Below, one piece after another: positions 15,125-23,276 of a stretch of DNA of 55,034 nt. The translations under genes and the position numbers were made by a program. The stretch's first letter is position 1. Every line of letters begins with the position of its first letter. Location: NCBI GenBank assembly GCA_900545865.1, contig URAN01000015.1, positions 1 through 55,034 of the forward strand, read 5' to 3'. The stretch is from an uncultured Eubacteriales bacterium. Its GTDB lineage: Bacteria; Bacillota; Clostridia; Monoglobales; Monoglobaceae. Under the pieces are notes generated by a model, which was given only the letters and a program-made list of their open reading frames with translations, was not told the DNA's origin and did no database searches.

Positions 15125-16819
15125 TTAATCAAGATTATTTTCAAGCGTTTCAAACATTTTCTGAATTTCGCAAAGTTCACCTTCTTTATTTTTTTGACGC
15201 CACATATCTGAGTAAGCTTTCAACCATTTGCTTGTATCGGTTTTTCGGGTTATATTATATCCCCCTGATTTTAAAAGCAACTCGCCGATTACGGCAGAAC
15301 CATACGCAGCAATAATCAATTCATTTTTATACTCACTTTTTTCCCATGTATCGGCTGTAACATCGTCTATCAATACAAAACTCTCATGAATGGCATTTTC
15401 GAGCTTTTCTCTTGTCGGGTATTCGACTGTTATTTTATCGGATGAAATCATATTAGAATATACGGAAGCAAGTGTTTTCCAGTCGGTTACGTCTTGTATA
15501 TTTGTTAAGCGTGTTAAATATTCCGACATTCTTTGATTTTTATAGGTTACGTCATTAATTCTTTCGCGATAATTATCATCAGCCGAGGAATTCCATGAAC
15601 GTTCAGCACCAACAACAAACCCGTGCATTGAAAGCTCAAGGCTACACGGATTCCCCCAGTCACCCCAGTTGGTATTCAGCACTCCAACTGCACCGCACTC
15701 CTTACCGTAGTTTGCCATATGGATAATATTCTGTGTTGCATTACGGGTATTCTCACATAATTTCGCCCATGTCCATGTTCCGGGACAAACAATTTGTTTT
15801 CTGCCCATTTCGGCAATTTTGCGGACTTTCCAATCTGTAACGTTCGATTCATAGTCCCAGTTTAGCAAAATTGTATCTTCGGGAATACTGTTGATTGTAT
15901 CGGGATGCTGCAAAAGAATATCTGCCCACATCATAACGGTTTTGCCTTTGCTCTTTACATATTCGATAATTTTGCAGACAAAATCAACATATAATTTTGT
16001 GGTATCCATATGCTTGTGTCTGCCGATTTTAAGATCAAATGTTTCGTCACAGCAAATATTAAATTTGTCAGAGCTAAAGCATGGTATGTATTGGTCAATA
16101 AGGCTTTTTACCAGCTCAAAACTTTCGATTTTTGTCGGATCAATAGTATGATGTGCCATTCGGTTATCCCACGCTATCACATCAGGCGCTTCTGTCTCAC
16201 GCAAGTGTTCGTATCGGTCTTTTTCAAGCAATTCAAACAAATGTCCAAATGTTGAGAGTGACGGGATAAACTCAACAAACCGTTCAGAGCAATATCTATC
16301 CAGCTCTTTGAGTTCTTCAGATGTCAGATACCCTGTTCGTTGCAGACTATCGTTATATTCTTTGAATTCAAAAGTGTGTTCAACGTATAGTTGTAGTGAA
16401 TTTAATTTATAGTATGCCATTTGGTCAATCAGTTTTTTTAATGTTTCAACCGTGGGGATTTTACCGCGCGTTACATCATGATAAAATCCGCGCACTGCAA
16501 AATCCGGTTCATCTTCAATAACCGCACATACAATTGTTTCATTTTCAAAAATCTGTCGGAGTGTCTGAATAGCATAAAAAGCTCCGACAGCACTTTGCGC
16601 ATTGATTAAAACAGCGTTTTCTTCCAGCTTTAAAGTATACCCTTCGCCCGAGCCATCTACAATATCAATTCTTAACTCGGCACCATCAGACGAATACGGC
16701 AGATTATCGAGGGCTCGTTCAAGCCGTAGATCGTTTATGTATGGTTTTGATTTAACGCTCCTGTAAGAAACAGTTATTCTATCTTCGATGATTTTCTTTG
16801 GGTAGGGTACAATATTCAT
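15125..16819 (-). CDS. GH20-like beta-N-acetylhexosaminidase
   Basis: A 564-residue enzyme. The N-terminal hexosaminidase-like alpha/beta domain (to about residue 110) ends with a segment containing AVGAFYAIQTLRQIF. The TIM barrel opens with FAVRGFYHDVTRGKIPTVET. The conserved acidic pair is D258-E259 in FNICCDETFDL; in GH20 the glutamate is the general acid and the aspartate orients the substrate's acetamido group. No signal peptide, so it acts in the cytoplasm on imported oligosaccharides. AAGGAG precedes ATG 16819. It is the last gene of the minus-strand surface-polysaccharide cluster. Sequence similarity to classic chitobiases is modest, and other N-acetylhexosaminides (GlcNAc or GalNAc) are possible. 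Confidence 0.82.
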   Translation of the reverse strand: MNIVPYPKKIIEDRITVSYRSVKSKPYINDLRLERALDNLPYSSDGAELRIDIVDGSGEGYTLKLEENAVLINAQSAVGAFYAIQTLRQIFENETIVCAVIEDEPDFAVRGFYHDVTRGKIPTVETLKKLIDQMAYYKLNSLQLYVEHTFEFKEYNDSLQRTGYLTSEELKELDRYCSERFVEFIPSLSTFGHLFELLEKDRYEHLRETEAPDVIAWDNRMAHHTIDPTKIESFELVKSLIDQYIPCFSSDKFNICCDETFDLKIGRHKHMDTTKLYVDFVCKIIEYVKSKGKTVMMWADILLQHPDTINSIPEDTILLNWDYESNVTDWKVRKIAEMGRKQIVCPGTWTWAKLCENTRNATQNIIHMANYGKECGAVGVLNTNWGDWGNPCSLELSMHGFVVGAERSWNSSADDNYRERINDVTYKNQRMSEYLTRLTNIQDVTDWKTLASVYSNMISSDKITVEYPTREKLENAIHESFVLIDDVTADTWEKSEYKNELIIAAYGSAVIGELLLKSGGYNITRKTDTSKWLKAYSDMWRQKNKEGELCEIQKMFETLENNLD

Positions 16820-16988
16820 CTCACCATCTCCTTATTATTCTACTTTTTTAATCTTTTACCCTAAATCACATAATATCTTTTCTGCTATTTTTGATACATT
16901 GTTTTGTGAAATATTTAAAACACTTTTATTATCTGTTGCACAATTTCATTTCCATTTAAAACTACAATCACGACAAGCTAACCTTTTT

Positions 16989-17975
16989 TTATATCGTACT
17001 TCCCTGCAAATAATTCTCATAAGAGAAATCGTCTATCATATCCCGATTCGCAATTACATTTTGTATAATTCCGTTTCCGCCCTTTTCATCTTCTTTAAGA
17101 ATGGCATTTTCTGCATCGTTTCCGCGAAAACCTACCGTAAAATTAGAAACAATGCTTCTGAATTTTCCGACCGCTTTTATGCCAATATGCTGTTTTTCGC
17201 GTGGCAAATACCAATAACAGAAACAATTTTGCATAACAATGCGGTCCTTGGTAAGAAATCCAATTGCAAACTGATCGCTGTAACAAAAATCAAACCAGTT
17301 ATCAGATTTTCCCTCATCACTGATAAACCCGCAACTGTTTTCATAATCCTCATAATCAAGTGTATAAAGCGGATGAATATTTCTAAGCATATTTCCGCTG
17401 GATTTAAGCCAGACACCTATAAATACATCTGAAATTCTCATATTGGTAAACGTGTTGTCCCAACCTTCAACCAATAAACCTATTGAATCCAACTTTCTGT
17501 TTCCAACTATATTTACCCCAAATATATCGGCATCTGCCGAACCGCCATTTGCCCCTCTTTTTATGTGAATACCTATTCTTGTATGCTCTATTGATACATT
17601 ACGCACCGCTGTTTCTCTTCCGCCGTCTATCGAAATCCCATCGGCAACTCCTGCGCCATCAATGATTCCGCCTTCTAAAAAGTAATTGCTTCCGCAAGTT
17701 CGTATATCGTTTGCAAAATCTTTGCCGCCCAATCTTACCAATGCGCCATCACCGTTCCAGTCTTCTGCCGCAATAATTTTAGCATAATTGCTTAATTTCA
17801 ACGATACACTTTTTTGTGGGTCAGCAGGCGTAAATACCGGTTTTGACAAATAATACTCTCCGTCAGGAAAGAATATTGTTCTGTTCGGATTATTATCAAT
17901 AATTTTCTGTAGTTCTTCCGAAACATCTCTTTTTCCGTCATTATTTATAAAATCTGTTACTATTACACTTTGCAT
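16989..17975 (-). CDS. Pectate-lyase-superfamily (right-handed beta-helix) protein
   Basis: A 328-residue protein opening like other pectate-lyase-3/GH28-related enzymes: VTDFINNDGKRDVSEELQKI, then NRTIFFPDGEYYLSKPV, the characteristic first turns of a beta-helix. It goes on with repeated N-x-SI and GI/V-I/L steps through residue 230. Such proteins cleave or bind acidic polysaccharides such as pectins or rhamnogalacturonan. No signal peptide is visible, so it is probably intracellular or processed unusually. It lies 42 bases downstream of the SGNH esterase, an arrangement that fits joint deacetylation and backbone cleavage. The catalytic residues could not be fixed by eye. Confidence 0.72.
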   Translation of the reverse strand: MQSVIVTDFINNDGKRDVSEELQKIIDNNPNRTIFFPDGEYYLSKPVFTPADPQKSVSLKLSNYAKIIAAEDWNGDGALVRLGGKDFANDIRTCGSNYFLEGGIIDGAGVADGISIDGGRETAVRNVSIEHTRIGIHIKRGANGGSADADIFGVNIVGNRKLDSIGLLVEGWDNTFTNMRISDVFIGVWLKSSGNMLRNIHPLYTLDYEDYENSCGFISDEGKSDNWFDFCYSDQFAIGFLTKDRIVMQNCFCYWYLPREKQHIGIKAVGKFRSIVSNFTVGFRGNDAENAILKEDEKGGNGIIQNVIANRDMIDDFSYENYLQGSTI

Positions 17976-18017
17976 ATTCGTTTTTTATTTCCTTTCTGTA
18001 ATATATGTATCATTCGG

Positions 18018-18719
18018 TTATTGCATATTTTTCGTTGCATCATCAAAAATCATATCAAACAGACTTTGAGCAAATAATTCGTGCATCTCTCTCGTTGGAT
18101 GATTCACTCTGTTTGTAAGCATTAGCGTTGTATCTTGGCTTGCACTTAATTCCTTCCATTTTGAATAGCAATCACAGACCTCAACACTGAATTTTTTTGC
18201 GCATTTGCACGCTTCTTTCATAAACAAGTCCATCTTACCGCCATTTTGCCATTCGCATGTCCGTACCGCATATTCTTTATCGCACGGAAGCGTGTCGTCC
18301 GCAATATATGTATTAAGCATATTCGGCGTCATATATATCACATCGCTACCACTTTCTTTACATTTTTCAAATATTTCCCCGAGTGATGATATAAATATAT
18401 CAAGTGCTCCACCCACATCATTTAATCCAAAACAAATTGTTATAAGATCCGGTTTATGAATTAGAACTTGCTCATCAACCCTATCGACTGCGGTTTTGGC
18501 TGTTGTTCCTCCAATGCCCGCATTAATAACATTCACGGGAACAAATGATTTTATTTCATAAATCTTCTTTCGCAATCTGTTCCAATACACAGCCTCATAA
18601 TCAATCTCGGACCCTTTAAACATACCATGTGTAACGCTGTCACCTAATGCAACAATATTAATCGGACCATATTTAATCAATTCATCCGTATCAAAATTAA
18701 TCTTCTCTCTGATTTTCAT
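18018..18719 (-). CDS. SGNH/GDSL hydrolase (probable carbohydrate esterase)
   Basis: A 233-residue SGNH esterase with all four blocks: G26-D27-S28 (ALGDSVTHG, with the nucleophile serine), the glycine of GIGGTTA, the asparagine of FGLNDVGG, and the histidine of NHPTREMHELFA near the end. Related proteins remove acetyl groups from plant polysaccharides such as rhamnogalacturonan and xylan. It has no signal peptide. ATG 18719 is chosen because AAGGTGAC lies just upstream; ATG 18737 precedes that site. It heads a short run with the beta-helix protein and probably GH20. Confidence 0.85.
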   Translation of the reverse strand: MKIREKINFDTDELIKYGPINIVALGDSVTHGMFKGSEIDYEAVYWNRLRKKIYEIKSFVPVNVINAGIGGTTAKTAVDRVDEQVLIHKPDLITICFGLNDVGGALDIFISSLGEIFEKCKESGSDVIYMTPNMLNTYIADDTLPCDKEYAVRTCEWQNGGKMDLFMKEACKCAKKFSVEVCDCYSKWKELSASQDTTLMLTNRVNHPTREMHELFAQSLFDMIFDDATKNMQ

Positions 18720-18788
18720 TTTGTCACCTTCAAACAACTTTATTTCTTTGAAATACCTCTATCTGCTAAAAATACTCATAATTTCATT

Positions 18789-18820
18789 TTCCCCTCTCCA
18801 TTTTATTATGGAGCGGGGAA
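18789..18820 (-). terminator. Hairpin after the 844-residue SLH protein gene
   Basis: TTCCCC and CTCCAT pair with ATGGAG and GGGGAA across a six-base loop, with one unpaired base on each side. It lies about 135 bases beyond the stop at 18955. There is no U-tract. It is probably a terminator or processing hairpin separating the SLH and SGNH genes. Confidence 0.5.
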
Positions 18821-18954
18821 CTCTCATCACTTAACTTTTCTCTATGACTTGTTAGCATATAAAATGCCATCAAGCTTTATCTTTCATCTTGCCATGTAAT
18901 CCTCTCGAAAAGATTTTCGTCAAAATCCAACGCAACCACGTTGTATTCATCAGC

Positions 18955-21489
18955 TCAATTTGACTTTATCACAGAAAATGACCTTGTTACGCCTCTTTCA
19001 ATATCCGCTATAACTTTATAGCCATACATCCATGCCTCTGTCAAGTCGCTTTCATCACCTGCATATACCTCATTGCTCAACGAAGGGTCATAAACCATAA
19101 CCGGGATATTGGTTGTTACAAGGTTCAGAAACGGTTCTTCGTCTTTATTTAACGACAATCCTACAATTCCATCGCGTGTCTCATATATATAACCACACGC
19201 ACTCTCTCTTAGATTCGTCCAGCTCGAAAACTTAAACGTATCCTTTTTTCCTTCTCCGAAAATCAAGGTTGAACCAATCATTTCGCCGCAAGGATTGAGA
19301 TTTATTCGAATGATATTTCCTTGTTTAATATTGCTGTCATTTAACACATCATAATTATCATCACACATATATGATGTTTCAGACACACCCGTAAGTACAG
19401 TAACTTCTTTTTTTACACTCTCGGAATCATCATCCCATATATCACCCACACTCTTAACCATTGAAATACGGCTCAAGGGTGACGAATCGTTCATTCCGAG
19501 CAAATCACTCTTCATAACCATTGCATCGGTATACCCGACAGTGTTCTCATTTGCATTTCTATATGCCGTCAAAGTATAAGAACTCCAGCTTGAAAAATAG
19601 CTGTTTCCGTTTACAAGTTTGTACGCTTTTTCATTCATCCGATAGTTCTCACTTTGAGGAACAATAAACAACTTAGAGGATTGATTAAGTCTTATTTGAG
19701 GTCCCAATAGCATCTGTCCGCCAAAAAATGTTTGAGTGCTCTCTTGTGCCGAAACAAATAAACCGTTTTCTTCATTTCCTTTATACACAGTATCTATGTA
19801 TGTTATCTCACCCTTTGAATTTTTCTTTATCAACACAAGTTGTCCGTCAGCATTTCCGTTTGCGTTTTTCAATGCTTTTATCATCGCATCCGTATTCGAA
19901 CACTTCACACCGTCTATACTTACCTTTTCGGCGGCGGAATACGACTCAAGCTTTGAATCTTCGGTAAAAAGCATAAGTTTTAACACGTTGTCAAAGCCGT
20001 CCTCAACTGCGGTTTTAACAATCCAAGCAAATGTTCCACCCGAATTATTAACAATATCCAAATTCGCAATCTTTCCGTAAGCGTCAATCCATGTCTTTAC
20101 AGTGCTTCCAACATTCAATGTGGCAACCGAATTATTTATATAATCACTATCGATTTTATATTCCACACCTGAAATACGCACCTTAACGGTGTCATTTTCT
20201 TTTGTTATCAAGTCTATATCCCCGCTGACTGAATTTGTCGAAACAACAAGCCGTTTTAAATTATCGGAATTATAAAAACTTATCACACAATCGGTTTGTA
20301 TATCTTTAATCGTTTTTGTTTCCCCTGTTGACGAAACGATTAAATACGGAATATCATCATCGGATAAGTCAATAACATTTGCGTATTTTCCAAATATTTT
20401 TTTGTTTTCGTTATCAACTGTTTTAACTATAACATTTTCGTATGAGTTAATTATCGCTATTTCATACAAACCGTTTTTATCCGAATCAATAAACGAGATT
20501 TCTCCGTTTTTTATGCTTGAAAACGCATTCACAATATCAGCGTTATCGTTATCGCCATTTTTTATTATCGTTACACCCTTATCAAGTCTTATTTTTTTTA
20601 GCTTGTCACCGCCGTTATCATAATAACCCACTGTATAATCACTCTTGTCAAAAGCGGAAAAGTCATCAGCGCCGATTTTCATTGTGTTGATTTCATTTTT
20701 CATTATAAAAATATCAATCAATTCTTTTTCGCCGTCTTTTTCTTTATAATACACACCGGCGTAACACCCGAGATATTCATATGGGTTTATCAAATTATTA
20801 TTGATTACGGTTTGTCCAATCATAATTTTGCCGTTACCGACAGCGGCACTGCCGAAAAGACTTGTTTTATTGACGGAATTAATGCGTCCCTCGATATATC
20901 GATAGCTGTACATCGCCTCTATAAGAGTTTTGTCTCCTTGTTTATATCCATCCTTACCTGTATAATCAAAAGTATTTGTGTTGAGCGCTTTAAAAAACAA
21001 TTCAATCGCATCACTGTACAAAAGCTTAACGCCTCTCGCACCGCTTATCACATCATATTTAACGGCGATGTCAAAATACAAATTATAATCTATATTTCGT
21101 ACCCCTAAAATCTTCATAATGATACAAGCGGCTTCATCTGATGTTATAATATCATCAGGTCTGAAAAGCTTATCTTCTCCGACCGTAAGTATACCGGCTT
21201 TAACTAACGTGTTTGCCACATTCCACGCACGGTCATCAGAGGTCATATCTCTATAGTACCTGTCATCATCAACATCATGCATGTTTATGTTAATCAGTTT
21301 TCCCGCAGAAATTACAAAGTCACGTCTTGTAATTTCTTTGTCAAGCTTTTCATCAACGTTTTCGATAATTTCCAAATCCGACAAAACTTTTTGTTTTTCC
21401 GCAATATCAAGATATTCCGGCTCTGCCGATACGAATGTTGAAAACGGCAAGGTAAACAGAACAAGTATTAAGCACAATAATTTTTTCAT
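18955..21489 (-). CDS. Secreted SLH-domain protein, large unknown C-terminal region
   Basis: An 844-residue exported protein. The signal peptide runs KKLLCLILVLFTLPFSTFVSA, with cleavage near residue 22. Residues 30-190 hold divergent S-layer homology repeats: TRRDFVISAG; then VKAGILTVG with LFRPDDIITSDEAA; then a weaker third. These bind secondary wall polymers and fix the protein to the cell surface. The remaining 640 residues are rich in short beta-strand segments with many DN- and NGD-like turns and contain no catalytic motif that I recognise. A GGGAG site precedes the ATG. With the next SLH protein upstream it may form a surface scaffold or S-layer component tied to the hydrolases of the same run. 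Confidence 0.8.
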   Translation of the reverse strand: MKKLLCLILVLFTLPFSTFVSAEPEYLDIAEKQKVLSDLEIIENVDEKLDKEITRRDFVISAGKLININMHDVDDDRYYRDMTSDDRAWNVANTLVKAGILTVGEDKLFRPDDIITSDEAACIIMKILGVRNIDYNLYFDIAVKYDVISGARGVKLLYSDAIELFFKALNTNTFDYTGKDGYKQGDKTLIEAMYSYRYIEGRINSVNKTSLFGSAAVGNGKIMIGQTVINNNLINPYEYLGCYAGVYYKEKDGEKELIDIFIMKNEINTMKIGADDFSAFDKSDYTVGYYDNGGDKLKKIRLDKGVTIIKNGDNDNADIVNAFSSIKNGEISFIDSDKNGLYEIAIINSYENVIVKTVDNENKKIFGKYANVIDLSDDDIPYLIVSSTGETKTIKDIQTDCVISFYNSDNLKRLVVSTNSVSGDIDLITKENDTVKVRISGVEYKIDSDYINNSVATLNVGSTVKTWIDAYGKIANLDIVNNSGGTFAWIVKTAVEDGFDNVLKLMLFTEDSKLESYSAAEKVSIDGVKCSNTDAMIKALKNANGNADGQLVLIKKNSKGEITYIDTVYKGNEENGLFVSAQESTQTFFGGQMLLGPQIRLNQSSKLFIVPQSENYRMNEKAYKLVNGNSYFSSWSSYTLTAYRNANENTVGYTDAMVMKSDLLGMNDSSPLSRISMVKSVGDIWDDDSESVKKEVTVLTGVSETSYMCDDNYDVLNDSNIKQGNIIRINLNPCGEMIGSTLIFGEGKKDTFKFSSWTNLRESACGYIYETRDGIVGLSLNKDEEPFLNLVTTNIPVMVYDPSLSNEVYAGDESDLTEAWMYGYKVIADIERGVTRSFSVIKSN

Positions 21490-21510
21490 TGAATGAATCT
21501 CCCTTTCTAT

Positions 21511-23202
21511 TTATTTAAGCAAAAGTCTGTAAATCATCACAGCTGCCTCTGCTCTTGTCGCATTGTTTTGAGGTTCAAAGTGTATCGAATCGGTACCGTT
21601 CACAATTCCTATAGATTTCAATGAATACACCGCCTCTTTAGCATAATCGGAAATATCCGCATCATCCGCAAAAACCAAAGCATTATCCACGCCGTCTGTT
21701 TTTACCTCTTTATATTTTGCCGCATTATATATAATCACCGACATATCCTGTCGAGTAATCATATCTTCCGCTCCGAACAGACTCTCACTGTATCCGTTGA
21801 TGATTCCTGCCGCCTTTGCCTTTGATATATAGGGATAAGCCCAGCTGTCCTCATCCACATCCGAGAAAGCTATCTCTGTCGGTTCGACATCGGTTACCAA
21901 AGCCGCAACAACAAGCTTTGTGAATTCCTGTCTTGTAATAAAATCATCGGGCGCAAATATACTTTCCGTTTTTCCGTTCACAACACCTTTAACCGCAAGA
22001 TTTATAATTGCCTCACTCGCCCACGGAACAGAATCCAAATCGTCAAATATATTTTTATTTATTGTTTCGGCTTCCTGATTGCTTTCAACATTTGGCACAA
22101 TCGATGCCGAATGTTTGCCGCCGGACGAGCCACCCGACGAACCGCCGCCGGATGAGTTGTTCGATGATACCTCTTTTAAAGCCGCATTATATGCATTTAT
22201 CAGCTCTGAAATATCGTTAAAGCTTTTACCGGAAAGTTTGGTATAAACTTCATTATTTGAAGTAGGAGATGAGATATTGGTTATATCTTTAAAGTTTTCA
22301 AAAGCCTTTTTAATATTTTCGTATCCGTTCGGGCTTTTGACAATCTCTAAAAGAGCAATCTCTTTAATATCGTCTGTCAATTCCGATATATTAGCAATGC
22401 TCTTATTTTTAAGATAGTCAATTATACGCTTTTCGGATTCAGCGCTGTATTTATCAAAGAAATCGAATATGGCATCATTTTTTGCTTTAGCATAATCCAA
22501 ATATGACAAATCAACGTCTTTTCCCTTATTTAACGCATCAATTGCCGCACACGCCTTATAAAGCTTAACATTTATATCAAAATCATTTGATAATTCATCT
22601 TTTGCCTTGCTTGAATACAAGATTTCCGCCGTATTCTTGGCATCCGCCCCGTTACACAATTTATCCGAAAGGCCAAGCATTTTAAGCGTTTGTTCATCAG
22701 CCAAATCGGTGATAAAAACATCTTTACCCGCATTTTTTAGTTCAATAATCTTTTTTTCATAATCATCCGATGAGGTAAACGTAATATCCGATAAAGTCTT
22801 TAAATCATTTGAGTTTGAATAAAGATATATATTATATACGCCTGTTTCTTTAAGCTCAACGGAATGAGAAAAGTTACCGTTGGCATCAGTATAAAAATCA
22901 TTGAAATAATAAACCACGCCCTTAGGGTCGGCAACAACTGTGTCAAAATTTTTGCCATTTCCAACTGCGATATCATTTTTTATATTTTCTGTTGGAATTT
23001 TGCTCCAATAATTTTCAAGCGTTGTTCCGTCCTCTAAAATCATAATCGTCATTTGTTCCGATGCGGTGCTCTTTCCTTTAATTGTCAGGGTATTAGATGA
23101 AAAATTCGGTTCAACCGTATATTCATCATTATTCGCCCATGCGAACGAACTTAATAAAAGTATTGATAAAGCGATTATCATACTCCGCTTAATTTTTTTC
23201 AT
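21511..23202 (-). CDS. Secreted protein with three C-terminal SLH domains
   Basis: A 563-residue exported protein with an N-terminal signal peptide (MKKIKRSMIIALSILLLSS). Residues 25-150 form a beta-rich domain, 150-350 a helical region, then comes a Ser/Gly linker (SSGGGSSGGSSGG), and the last 180 residues are three SLH repeats with clear TRQE, TRQD and TRAE motifs (VPWASEAIINLAVKGVVNG; SWAYPYISKAKAAGIING; YAKEAVYSLKSIGIVNG). This is the typical arrangement of proteins anchored to cell-wall polymer. ATG 23202 follows GGAGAGTG; ATG 23229 precedes it. The function of the N-terminal part is unknown; it may bind polysaccharide or a partner. Confidence 0.88.
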   Translation of the reverse strand: MKKIKRSMIIALSILLLSSFAWANNDEYTVEPNFSSNTLTIKGKSTASEQMTIMILEDGTTLENYWSKIPTENIKNDIAVGNGKNFDTVVADPKGVVYYFNDFYTDANGNFSHSVELKETGVYNIYLYSNSNDLKTLSDITFTSSDDYEKKIIELKNAGKDVFITDLADEQTLKMLGLSDKLCNGADAKNTAEILYSSKAKDELSNDFDINVKLYKACAAIDALNKGKDVDLSYLDYAKAKNDAIFDFFDKYSAESEKRIIDYLKNKSIANISELTDDIKEIALLEIVKSPNGYENIKKAFENFKDITNISSPTSNNEVYTKLSGKSFNDISELINAYNAALKEVSSNNSSGGGSSGGSSGGKHSASIVPNVESNQEAETINKNIFDDLDSVPWASEAIINLAVKGVVNGKTESIFAPDDFITRQEFTKLVVAALVTDVEPTEIAFSDVDEDSWAYPYISKAKAAGIINGYSESLFGAEDMITRQDMSVIIYNAAKYKEVKTDGVDNALVFADDADISDYAKEAVYSLKSIGIVNGTDSIHFEPQNNATRAEAAVMIYRLLLK

Positions 23203-23232
23203 AATGCTCACTCTCCGTTGTTTTTTCAACTC

Positions 23233-23261
23233 GGAAGAGCAGGTAATATGCCTGCTCTTCC
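23233..23261 (-). terminator. Perfect 11-bp hairpin between two surface-protein genes
   Basis: GGAAGAGCAGG pairs perfectly with CCTGCTCTTCC around a seven-base loop, 16 bases past the stop of the 783-residue gene and 31 bases before the next start. No U-tract follows. It may be an mRNA-stabilising or partly terminating element that sets different expression of the two genes. Confidence 0.6.
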
Positions 23262-23276
23262 TTAAAATTCTAAAAT